Below, one piece after another: positions 29,126 through 36,697 of a stretch of DNA of 45,013 nucleotides. Both the position numbers and the translations under genes were made by a program. How positions within the stretch are numbered: position 1 is the stretch's first letter; each line of letters starts with the position of its first letter. The DNA comes from CAZLWA01 sp964563165 (GTDB lineage: Bacteria; CLD3; SB21): NCBI GenBank assembly GCA_964563165.1, contig CAZLWA010000023.1, forward strand, positions 1 to 45,013. The letters are read 5' to 3'. The notes beneath the pieces were generated by a model that was given only the letters and a program-made list of their open reading frames with translations, did no database searches and had not been told where the DNA came from.

Positions 29126-30196
29126 CTAACCTGCCTTCAGCAATTCTTCGTTTTCAGCGAGCTGCAATTTTTCTATAATATCTTCGAGTTTGCCGCCCAT
29201 CACGCCTTCCAGGTCATAGATCGTCAGGCCGATGCGGTGATCCGTCAGACGATTTTGAGGAAAATTATACGTGCGGATTTTTTCGCTGCGGTCCCCGGAA
29301 CCCACCATGGATTTTCTCTTGGATGCAATTTTGGATTCATGTTCCTGCCGGCGCAGTTCGTATATCCTCGACTTAAGTACCTTCATGGCCTTCTCTCGGT
29401 TTTTCAATTGCGAACGTTCTTCCTGGCATTGGACGACGATGCCGGTCGGAATATGGGTCATCCGCACGGCGGTTTCAACTTTGTTTACGTTCTGTCCGCC
29501 CTTGCCTCCGGAACGGAAAATGTCGATCCGCAGTTCATTCGGGTTGATGACAATCTCTTTGTCTACCTCTTCGATCACCGGCAAAACGGCTACCGTGGCG
29601 GCCGATGTGTGGACGCGGCCTTGCGTTTCGGTCTTGGGCACGCGCTGCACGCGGTGTCCGCCGCTCTCGAATTTTAACGTGCCGTATGCGCCGTCACCCT
29701 GCACCTCGAAAATAATTTCTTTGAATCCGCCCTGATTGGCTTCGGTCAATTCGATGATCTCCATTTTCCATCGTTTCTTTTCGATGAAGTAGCGGTACAT
29801 GCCGTACAGATCTCCCGCGAAAATACCCGCTTCATCCCCTCCGGTGCCCGCCCGGATTTCGAGAATGCAGTTGCCAGCGTCGTGAGGATCTTTGGGCACG
29901 AGCAGATACTTCAATTCCGATTCCAATGTGTCGCGCCGCGCTTCCAGGCCGCTTAATTCGGATTTTGCCATTTCACGCAAGTCGGCGTCATCGGAATTAT
30001 GAACAATGTCCTTATTGCCGTCAATGTCTTTGAGCACCTTGAGGTATTCCGTATAGCGCTCGACAATCTCGGCAGCGGCGCTTCGTTCTTTACTGAGGTT
30101 TCGAAATAGATTGGGATCGGCCATGGTCTGCGGGCGTGTCAGCAGATCGTTGATCTCGTGGAACCGAATATTTATTCTTTCTAGTTGATCGAGCAT
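29126..30196 (-). CDS. prfA: Peptide chain release factor 1
   Basis: The 356-residue protein has the class-I release factor GGQ motif at 233-235 (SGGKGGQNVNKVETAVRMTH) and RF1-type features: HRVQRVPKTETQGRVHTSAA and SEKIRTYNFPQNRLTDHRIG. It recognises UAA and UAG. The tripeptide normally written PAT or PVT reads PKT (187-189). No Shine-Dalgarno sequence precedes the ATG: the heptamer repeat at 30199-30324 comes to within two bases of it. Translation may depend on coupling with the DUF1385 gene upstream or on an A-rich leader. Confidence 0.96.
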   Translation of the reverse strand: MLDQLERINIRFHEINDLLTRPQTMADPNLFRNLSKERSAAAEIVERYTEYLKVLKDIDGNKDIVHNSDDADLREMAKSELSGLEARRDTLESELKYLLVPKDPHDAGNCILEIRAGTGGDEAGIFAGDLYGMYRYFIEKKRWKMEIIELTEANQGGFKEIIFEVQGDGAYGTLKFESGGHRVQRVPKTETQGRVHTSAATVAVLPVIEEVDKEIVINPNELRIDIFRSGGKGGQNVNKVETAVRMTHIPTGIVVQCQEERSQLKNREKAMKVLKSRIYELRRQEHESKIASKRKSMVGSGDRSEKIRTYNFPQNRLTDHRIGLTIYDLEGVMGGKLEDIIEKLQLAENEELLKAG

Positions 30197-30198
30197 TA

Positions 30199-30324
30199 AT
30201 CAGTTATCAGTTATCAGTTATCAGTTATCAGTTATCAGTTATCAGTTATCAGTTATCAGTTATCAGTTATCAGTTATCAGTTGTCAGTTATCAGTTGTCA
30301 GTTATCAGTTGTCAGTCATCAGTT
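30199..30324. repeat. Heptanucleotide tandem repeat (ATCAGTT), 18 units
   Basis: The first 12 units, nearest prfA, are exact; the last six alternate GTCAGTT and ATCAGTT, with one GTCAGTC. The tract separates prfA from the DUF1385 gene and is prone to slippage. The same string occurs in many genomes. Confidence 0.97.
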
Positions 30325-30341
30325 GTGCGGCGGGAATCCCG

Positions 30342-31334
30342 TTACACCACTTCTTCAACAGTGCATTCGTGCACGCTCATGGAGCCGCTGACGAGGCCTT
30401 CGGCATATTCTTTGAGCAGTTTTTCGCCGAGGGCGGATTTTAAGGCCGCCATAGCTACTTCAATATGAGATGCATCCGGCATTTTTGTCGTGATTCTCTG
30501 AAGCCACAGGCCCGGCGTAATCAAGACCTTCGCTAACGGATTTTTATAATATTTTCCGGAAAATCGAATGAGTTCATACGCAATGCCGGCCACCACGGGA
30601 ATAAACGGCAGATGCAACAGCAGCCGCACCGACAAATGGATCGGTCCGATGAAAGCTATGTACAGACTGTCAATTACGGCAAAGGACAGGATGGAGCAGA
30701 GCATCACGAACATCAGGAAACTCGTGCCGCAGCGCGGGTGCGGCGTATCGTATTTCATAGCGTTTTGCGGTATAAGGGCTTCTTTGTTCTCAAACGTGTA
30801 AATGGAAACATGCTCTGCGCCGTGAAATTGAAATAACCGATGGATGTCTTTCATTTTACTGATCGAATAAAGATATAACAGAAATATTCCCGTCCGGATT
30901 AGACCTGCGGCAAGATTAAACAACCACGCTTCTTTTTCAAGGCTCAAAAAATGTGTGGCAATGAAGAGCGGTCCGACAAAGAAAATCAAAACGCCGAATA
31001 GTACGGCTGCCGATACCGTCAACAACAACATGCCGTTTGATCTTTCTTTTTCTTCATTTTTGGGATCGGCGTCCTGCATCATGATATCGGCGGAATATTG
31101 TAACGAGCGCGTCCCGATGATCATCATTTCCACGAGTGCGATCGCGCCCCGCAGAACGGGCACGTTCAGCCATTTCCGCTTTTCCAACAGCGATTCGAAC
31201 GGCTCTGTTTTCACGACGATCTCGCCGTTGGCCCGGCGCACGACGGTCGCAATGGCATGCGGTGCGCGCATCATCACGCCTTCAATCACGGCCTGTCCGC
31301 CGACAGTTATAGTTTTTTTTGGATTATGAGCCAT
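30342..31334 (-). CDS. DUF1385 family membrane protein (YqhQ-like)
   Basis: The 330-residue protein starts with the family hallmark VGGQAVIEGVMMRAPHAIA, followed by RGAIALVEMMIIGTRSLQYSAD, several membrane segments (about residues 100-125 and 130-160, 205-235), and the conserved FQFHGAEHVSIYTFENKEAL with HPRCGTSFLMFV. The HGAEH and HPRCGTSF motifs are invariant in the family. YqhQ proteins are often next to prfA and rpmE, as here, but the function is not established. It is likely in one operon with rpmE and prfA. Confidence 0.93.
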   Translation of the reverse strand: MAHNPKKTITVGGQAVIEGVMMRAPHAIATVVRRANGEIVVKTEPFESLLEKRKWLNVPVLRGAIALVEMMIIGTRSLQYSADIMMQDADPKNEEKERSNGMLLLTVSAAVLFGVLIFFVGPLFIATHFLSLEKEAWLFNLAAGLIRTGIFLLYLYSISKMKDIHRLFQFHGAEHVSIYTFENKEALIPQNAMKYDTPHPRCGTSFLMFVMLCSILSFAVIDSLYIAFIGPIHLSVRLLLHLPFIPVVAGIAYELIRFSGKYYKNPLAKVLITPGLWLQRITTKMPDASHIEVAMAALKSALGEKLLKEYAEGLVSGSMSVHECTVEEVV

Positions 31335-31439
31335 GAATTTTCTTGCCGCCGCAGAGACGCTAAGAACGAACAGAACGGTTAGTTGTTTGTTTTTCTAAAT
31401 CTCGGTGAACTCTGCGGCTTGTTACTACGGTTTAAAAAT

Positions 31440-31480
31440 AAAAAAAGGAATAAGCAGTTTAAGAAAACAGGCCTATTCCT
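31440..31480 (-). terminator. Intrinsic terminator after rpmE
   Basis: On the minus strand AGGAATA (31480-31474) pairs with TATTCCT, with further pairing inside, and TTTTTT follows. It would end the L31 transcript before the DUF1385 gene. Confidence 0.7.
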
Positions 31481-31497
31481 ATATGTAAGAAAATAAT

Positions 31498-31719
31498 CTA
31501 AGCTTTTTGCTTAGTCTCTTTGTACTTCGCGAATTTCTTGTTGTATTTATCCACACGTCCGGCGGTGTCGATCAGTTTCTGCGTGCCGGTAAAGAACGGG
31601 TGACAGCTGGAGCAAATTTCCACTTTGATATCGCCGACGGTCGAGCGCGTCGTAAATGTATTCCCGCAAGAGCACGTAACGTGCGATAGCGGATACGCGG
31701 GATGAATGCCATCTTTCAT
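31498..31719 (-). CDS. rpmE: 50S ribosomal protein L31
   Basis: The 73-residue protein starts MKDGIHPAYPLSHVTCSCGN and contains CSSCHPFFTG and the end KYNKKFAKYKETK. Cys16, Cys18, Cys36 and Cys39 form the zinc site, so this is the zinc-containing (C+) form; a zinc-free paralogue may exist elsewhere. L31 bridges the ribosomal subunits. A GAGAG site precedes the ATG. A terminator follows. Confidence 0.97.
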   Translation of the reverse strand: MKDGIHPAYPLSHVTCSCGNTFTTRSTVGDIKVEICSSCHPFFTGTQKLIDTAGRVDKYNKKFAKYKETKQKA

Positions 31720-31856
31720 GATCTCTCCTTATCTGTGAGTCAAACTGCAATTGGGAGTATAACGGAACGTAACGCTCATTTATTCCCAAACGACGGCAAA
31801 TATATAGATTGAGATCCCGAATTGCAAGAAATATTTAGGAATTTTTTTACTCGACC

Positions 31857-32100
31857 TCATCTCGTTTTTCTCATTTTCCTCACCGCGTCCGGATACTCAT
31901 TCCTTTCCCGCAAGGGCGCCGGCGTTTCATCATGCTCAAGCCGCTTAGATCGTTGAATCCCAGGTCAATCGCTTCCCTGAGGGCCGGCAAGGCCTGGTCC
32001 GGCCGGTTTTACTTCATGCGCAGACACGCGAATAAGTACCGATGTTCGGGATTGGGCCAGTAGCAGGAAGAACGGCGAGTATTTCTTCATTGTATATAAA
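31857..32100 (-). pseudogene. Remnant of a TPR protein gene
   Basis: Minus-strand translations give parts of a TPR protein in different frames: NEEILAVLPATG (near 32095-32055), YWPNPEHRYLFACLRMK then a stop, NRPDQALPALREAIDLGFND (ending in LSGL near 31930), and after a frameshift EHDETPAPLRERNEYPDAV, ending in TGA at 31857. At least two frameshifts and one nonsense codon are needed to join them. The C-terminal pattern is typical of TPR proteins. Confidence 0.65.
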
Positions 32101-32291
32101 GTTGTCGAAATTGGTCCCTACCGGTACGGGAGATCCGGAAATTTCATCGGTATCCTCGAAATAACTGCGTAAAGTTACAGGTTGTGAGATCCAATATCAA
32201 GACAAGTTTAGTCGTTGATTTCAGGTATTAATTTTTTTATGTTGAACGGGAATTTCCAGACAGTTAAGTCCTGCTATCAGCGGAGCAACGC
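32101..32291 (+). other. Intergenic region before the membrane protein gene
   Basis: No gene or RNA structure is evident. It probably holds the promoter of the plus-strand run that starts at 32292. Confidence 0.4.
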
Positions 32292-32771
32292 ATGACAAAA
32301 GAAGAGCATCAAGCGATGAAGAATTATTTACTTAGTTCTGATTCGGAAACGCTATGGAACGGCGTGATTAGAAATTTCACTTACGCCAATGCCGCAACGT
32401 TCCTGGTTTGGGTGGTCTTATTTATTGGAGATCCGGACGGCGCGGTAGGTATTTTTGTATGGCTGAAGGTGCTGATGGTTGCGCTGATCATGACTTTTTC
32501 AGGATGGTTGGCGGACCGGCTGTGGTTTCTCTTGATCTCAGAGAAATTTGAAAAACCTTTTTCCTTCACTGCGTTCGCCAGCCGCGCGCCTTTTTTCTTT
32601 TTTTTGACGGGATTATTTGTTATTATTCCGTTGCTCTTTTCCGGGCTGATAGCCGCCGACCAGACAGCGAAATACTTTCTGTTATCCGGAACCGCTCAAT
32701 GTGCAGTTCAAATTCCGCTGCAATGGGTTTTGTTTAATCGGCTGAGAAAATTATCTTTAACCAATTTATGA
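32292..32771 (+). CDS. Hypothetical four-helix membrane protein
   Basis: The 159-residue protein has a hydrophilic N-terminus (MTKEEHQAMKNYLLSSD) and about four hydrophobic segments (around residues 31-47, 53-80, 96-118, 125-147). A GGAG site precedes the ATG. It ends 13 bases before trxB, so co-transcription is likely. The general pattern resembles small uncharacterised membrane proteins; I do not recognise the family. Confidence 0.7.
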   Translation: MTKEEHQAMKNYLLSSDSETLWNGVIRNFTYANAATFLVWVVLFIGDPDGAVGIFVWLKVLMVALIMTFSGWLADRLWFLLISEKFEKPFSFTAFASRAPFFFFLTGLFVIIPLLFSGLIAADQTAKYFLLSGTAQCAVQIPLQWVLFNRLRKLSLTNL

Positions 32772-32784
32772 AAAAGGGGTATAA

Positions 32785-33723
32785 TTGACCAGCATGGTGC
32801 ACAAAGTTCTTATCATCGGATCCGGTCCCGCCGGTCTTACGGCGGCGTTATACGCATCGCGCGCCGGTCTCAACCCGATTGTGTTCGAAGGTAATCAACC
32901 GGGAGGGCAATTGACGATCACGACGGATGTGGAGAATTATCCGGGATTTCCCAAGGGTATTTTAGGTCCGGAGATGATGGAACTGTTTCGCGAGCAAGCC
33001 AAGAAATTCGGTGCGGAATGTTTTTTTAAGTCCATTGAGAAGGTCGATTTTTCGCAGCGGCCGTTTAAGGCGGTCGATGATACCGGTGAAGAACATGTAA
33101 GCCAGTGCGTCATCATTTCAACCGGCGCATCGGCTAAGTTGTTGGGATTGCCCAAAGAAAAGGAGCTGATGGGCTACGGGATGTCGGCTTGCGCGACGTG
33201 TGACGGATTTTTTTTTAAAGGCAAAGATATCATGGTCGTCGGCGGCGGAGATACCGCGATGGAAGAAGCCAATTACTTGACTAAATTTGCATCTCACGTT
33301 ACGATCGTACACCGGCGGCACGAACTGCGGGCGTCGAAAATCATGCAGGAACGAACTTTCAAAAATGAAAAGATCAAATTCATCTGGGATTCGGAGGTCG
33401 TGGATTTGTTGGGGGATCCGGAAACGCATTTAACGGGCGTGAAGTTAAAAAATCTGAAAACGGGAACGGTGACTGAATTGCCAACGCAAGGATTGTTCAT
33501 GGCGATCGGCCACCGGCCGAATACGGAGATTTTCAAGGGCGTCTTAGAGATGGATGAAAGCGGTTATCTTATTACCCAGGGCAAATCAACCCGGACCAAT
33601 ATCCCCGGAGTCTTTGCGTGCGGTGATGTGCAGGATCACGACTACCGTCAAGCCGTGACGGCGGCGGGCTCGGGCTGCATGGCTGCTATCGATGCCGAAA
33701 GATTTTTAGCGCACTTGGACTAA
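32785..33723 (+). CDS. trxB: Thioredoxin-disulfide reductase
   Basis: The 312-residue flavoprotein has the FAD motif IIGSGPAGLTAALYASRAG, the redox CATCDG motif (SACATCDGFFFKGKD), the NADPH motif GGGDTAMEEANYLTK with HRRHELRAS, and the C-terminal FACGDVQDHDYRQAVTAAGSG. It reduces thioredoxin with NADPH in the cytoplasm. AAAAAGGGG stands five bases before a TTG at 32785, an ideal distance, whereas the ATG at 32794 is 14 bases away; a TTG start (MTSMVHKV) is therefore preferred. Confidence 0.96.
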   Translation: MTSMVHKVLIIGSGPAGLTAALYASRAGLNPIVFEGNQPGGQLTITTDVENYPGFPKGILGPEMMELFREQAKKFGAECFFKSIEKVDFSQRPFKAVDDTGEEHVSQCVIISTGASAKLLGLPKEKELMGYGMSACATCDGFFFKGKDIMVVGGGDTAMEEANYLTKFASHVTIVHRRHELRASKIMQERTFKNEKIKFIWDSEVVDLLGDPETHLTGVKLKNLKTGTVTELPTQGLFMAIGHRPNTEIFKGVLEMDESGYLITQGKSTRTNIPGVFACGDVQDHDYRQAVTAAGSGCMAAIDAERFLAHLD

Positions 33724-33770
33724 AATGCAGTAGATTGTCCAGTATTCTCATCACATAACTTGGAGATGCC

Positions 33771-34511
33771 ATGATGTTTCATCCCGTTTACAAAAAAATG
33801 ATTGCGGCCGGAATATGCTGCTGTCTCACCGGCTGCGGCTCAAGCGTTACGATGTTGGGCAATAGCGAATGGCAATCGCAAAAGGACGGCAAAGCCGGGC
33901 GCAATGCGACGGTGTTTGTCGCCAATACCGATTTCACCTGTAAAATAGTCAGTTCGACTCCGGATAAATTGATTGTCCGGCAAAACGGAACGAACAGTGA
34001 ACTTCCAATGGAAGTCGTTTCAAAAATCGAATTTAAACTACCGGGAAAAAGCGGGCACCCGGTCTTAGGCAGTGTCATTGGCGGTGCGGTGGGCGTAGGT
34101 GCGGGTTATGCGCTGGGTCATGCGGCCTCGAGCAGTAAAGGCGTAGGGGCGGCATTATTCCATCCGCTTTCCCTGGTATGTATTCTCGGCGGTGCGGTCA
34201 CCGGCGGTCTCATTGCTTCGGGTTCGGAAAAATCGGAGGAATTCTCTTTCGACAAAACGCTCAAACCGTTTGTGCTGCATCCGGAAGTGGGCTTGGAAAT
34301 AACTCCATTGGAGATTCGTGCATTTTCTTTATTCGGAGATCTGGAGTCCGATACCGATGAAAAGGTCCTGCAGGTGCAGATATTTCAATTGAGTAGCGGA
34401 GCCTTTTTTTTATTGTATGATGTGAGCGCCTCAGGAGCCTATCAGGTTAAATGGCGCGTCGCGGAGGAATCGTATATCAATGCAGAGCGGACGAAAATAA
34501 AAAGGAAGTAG
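33771..34511 (+). CDS. Lipoprotein with glycine-zipper segment
   Basis: The 246-residue protein has a lipoprotein signal (MIAAGICCCLTGC, Cys22). A beta-rich domain follows (VFVANTDFTCKIVSS, LIVRQNGTNSELPMEVVSKIEF), then a long Gly/Ala region (GSVIGGAVGVGAGYALGHAA and CILGGAVTGGLIASG) with glycine-zipper character, and a C-terminal soluble part (LQVQIFQLSSGAFFLLYDV). The glycine-rich segments could span or touch a membrane. The domain before them resembles small SH3-like domains that track RNA or peptidoglycan, but no family is certain. Confidence 0.7.
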   Translation: MMFHPVYKKMIAAGICCCLTGCGSSVTMLGNSEWQSQKDGKAGRNATVFVANTDFTCKIVSSTPDKLIVRQNGTNSELPMEVVSKIEFKLPGKSGHPVLGSVIGGAVGVGAGYALGHAASSSKGVGAALFHPLSLVCILGGAVTGGLIASGSEKSEEFSFDKTLKPFVLHPEVGLEITPLEIRAFSLFGDLESDTDEKVLQVQIFQLSSGAFFLLYDVSASGAYQVKWRVAEESYINAERTKIKRK

Positions 34512-34717
34512 ATTTGTCTTGCGTCCTTCGGGTTTAGATCAATCCACCGGTGACGTGGACGGATCTATGGCGGAGCAGGTCACTGAAGAAGTAAATTGCA
34601 CGATGAGTGGGCCCAAGTGGACGGCAAATAACTGATCAAAACGAAAAAAAATTGGGATCCTGAATTTCCCGATGAATGAGTATTCACTGATAGGTTCATC
34701 ACATTGCCGCGGTTCCC

Positions 34718-35575
34718 ATGCCTCCCATAGAAATCAATTCTTCGACAAAATTATTTGCTCTCATCGGAACTCCCGTCAGGCATTCTTATTCTCCATTCAT
34801 TCACAATACTGCATTTGAGCAACTGAATCTCAGCGCCTGCTATGTGGCCCTTAATGTTTCTGCGGGTCAACTCGGCGAAGCCGTCCACGGCATGCGCGCC
34901 CTGGGATTCGGCGGATTTAACGTGACCGTTCCGCACAAAGAATCGGTGATGGCGCATATGGATGAAATTTCCGAAGAAGCGCAACTGATCGGGTCTGTGA
35001 ATACGGCCGTCAACGTAAAAGGGAAATGGGTCGGCTACAATACCGATGCGATCGGTTTTGCGCGGTCGGTGGAGAAGGACCGGCATAAATTGAAAAATAA
35101 AAAAATATTAATTGTGGGTGCGGGCGGCGGGGCCCGCGCAGTGACGTACGCCTTGATAAAACATTTCGCGGCGACGGACATCGTCATTAGTAATCGTTCA
35201 AAGGACCATGCGGCTAAATTGATCCGGGATTTCAATGCACGATTCCCCCGGGCGCGGCTGACGTTCACCCCATTGGAGGCCGTCCGCAGTGAGTTCGGGT
35301 TTGTCATTAACGCTACTTCCGCAGGCTTACATTCAAAAGAATCGCTCCTTAAGAAGCCATTTTTCAGTTCTGAAATGGTTGTGTACGATCTGATCTATCA
35401 TCCCTCCGAGACCCTGTTCTTGAAGTACGCTCGCGAGGCCGGGGCCGCCTGTGCGAACGGGTTGGAAATGCTGTTACTGCAAGCTTCGGCGGCGTTTGAG
35501 ATTTGGACCGGCAAGAAAATGCCCGAGGATATCATGCGAAAAAAATTGAGCGATCATATCCGTAAAATAAAATAG
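34718..35575 (+). CDS. aroE: Shikimate dehydrogenase
   Basis: The 285-residue protein has the substrate-binding start LIGTPVRHSYSPFIHNTAF, the catalytic lysine in FNVTVPHKESV, the active-site Asp in GYNTDAIGF, and the NADP-binding GAGGGARAVTYAL followed by SNRSKDHA. It reduces 3-dehydroshikimate to shikimate in aromatic amino acid synthesis. The C-terminal ANGLEMLLLQASAAFEIWTG is typical. A 206-base gap upstream holds no gene that I can support. The AMMECR1 gene follows after 64 bases. Confidence 0.96.
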   Translation: MPPIEINSSTKLFALIGTPVRHSYSPFIHNTAFEQLNLSACYVALNVSAGQLGEAVHGMRALGFGGFNVTVPHKESVMAHMDEISEEAQLIGSVNTAVNVKGKWVGYNTDAIGFARSVEKDRHKLKNKKILIVGAGGGARAVTYALIKHFAATDIVISNRSKDHAAKLIRDFNARFPRARLTFTPLEAVRSEFGFVINATSAGLHSKESLLKKPFFSSEMVVYDLIYHPSETLFLKYAREAGAACANGLEMLLLQASAAFEIWTGKKMPEDIMRKKLSDHIRKIK

Positions 35576-35639
35576 GACTTTGTTTGCTTTAGCCCCTTCT
35601 TCTTTTTATATTTTAGGGTCGGCTCACCAAAGGCGCGCA

Positions 35640-36206
35640 ATGAATTTGTCGGCGGAGGACAAGAAGATCTTACTGGCCATTGCGAAGCAGTCCATCGCAG
35701 CGGCGGTGAAACATGTTGCGCGCGCCGGTTTTGGCGCGCCGGATTCATTCTCGGAATCGTTACGTTCGCACGCGGGAGCCTTTGTGACCATTGAAATCGA
35801 TCGCCATTTGCGCGGGTGCGTAGGGTTTCTCCGGGGCGAACAGGCGCTGGTTCAAACGGTGAGCGAAGCGGCGGTCTCCGCGGCGTTGCACGACACACGC
35901 TTTCTACCCCTGTCGGAAGCGGATCTGGACCTTATTGAAATTGAGATTTCCGTTCTGTCTCCGATGCGGCGCATTTACGCCGTGGAAGAAATTAAAACCG
36001 GCATCCACGGCTTGCTGTTGGAATCCGGAATGCATCACGGATTGCTTTTACCTCAGGTGGCAAGCGAGTATCAATGGGATTCCAAGACGTTTCTGGAACA
36101 GACCTGTATCAAAGCGGGCCTTCCAAAAAAGGCATGGGAGCTGAAGGAAACGGAAATCTATGTTTTTACCGCCGATGTTTTCAATGAATCGAACTATATG
36201 CAATGA
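35640..36206 (+). CDS. amrA: AMMECR1 domain protein (AmmeMemoRadiSam system protein A)
   Basis: The start MNLSAEDKKILLAIAKQSI at 35640 gives 188 residues; the frame continues upstream without a start signal. The AMMECR1 motif is exact: HLRGCVGFLRGEQALVQTV, then AAVSAALHDTRFLPLSEADL, IEIEISVLSPMRRI, GIHGLLLESGMHHGLLLPQV, and CIKAGLPKKAW. In many bacteria this protein is encoded with a Memo-like and a radical SAM protein, none of which is in the window. The function is unknown. It overlaps the next gene by four bases. Confidence 0.92.
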   Translation: MNLSAEDKKILLAIAKQSIAAAVKHVARAGFGAPDSFSESLRSHAGAFVTIEIDRHLRGCVGFLRGEQALVQTVSEAAVSAALHDTRFLPLSEADLDLIEIEISVLSPMRRIYAVEEIKTGIHGLLLESGMHHGLLLPQVASEYQWDSKTFLEQTCIKAGLPKKAWELKETEIYVFTADVFNESNYMQ

Positions 36207-36667
36207 AAAATGAACAGGCGTCCGTCCGGCAGGCACATTGTCTTTGGATCCTTATCTTTGTTTTTTTGAATTTTCTTCTGCAGCCATTTTCTGCCGGAGC
36301 TTCCGCGGGACTTCAGGAAAAAAACCGCGGTGCGCTGGATATATTCTGCACGGCCCCGGCCGTCTACGGCGGAAGCCGCGATGAGACAGAAATCAGCGAA
36401 CGCATTCAGAAGAAAATAAATTATTTTGCCAATTGCTATGGAAACGCGATCACGGCTCAGGATGAAAAATCATTTAAGGTCCGGTTTCGCATTGTCGTCA
36501 GGCCCGCAGGGAGCGTCTCCGAAGTCTCTTTTGTATTTACAGGTACGAAAAACGAACACTTTCTTATGTGTTTGAAAAATATTTTATCCCAGCTGCAATT
36601 CAGCCGCGTGTCATACGCCGACGGTAATTGCACGGTAGAACAATCAGTTATTTTCAAAATTATTTAA
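36203..36667 (+). CDS. Exported AgmX/PglI C-terminal domain-like protein
   Basis: The start overlaps the AMMECR1 stop (ATGA). After an N-terminal signal-like helix (LWILIFVFLNFLLQPFSAGA) comes a TonB-like fold of the AgmX/PglI type: RIQKKINYFANCYGNAI, FKVRFRIVVRPAGSVSEVSF, CLKNILSQLQFSRV. Its cysteines in FANCYGNA and LMCLKN are the pair common in this family (the C in CY and C in Cxx). In myxobacteria such domains occur in gliding and sporulation proteins. It is directly upstream of the giant caspase-like gene (30 bases) and may be co-expressed with it. Confidence 0.75.
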   Translation: MKNEQASVRQAHCLWILIFVFLNFLLQPFSAGASAGLQEKNRGALDIFCTAPAVYGGSRDETEISERIQKKINYFANCYGNAITAQDEKSFKVRFRIVVRPAGSVSEVSFVFTGTKNEHFLMCLKNILSQLQFSRVSYADGNCTVEQSVIFKII

Positions 36668-36697
36668 TTCATTTAATTCTAAACGGAGGTTGGAAAG

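Noticed and set aside
30199..30324. Possible CRISPR array
   Set aside because: The units are only seven bases and contiguous, with no spacers and no cas genes, so it is a simple tandem repeat.
34512..34717. Possible small gene between the glycine-zipper lipoprotein and aroE
   Set aside because: Only short frames without ribosome-binding sites or recognisable sequence are present.
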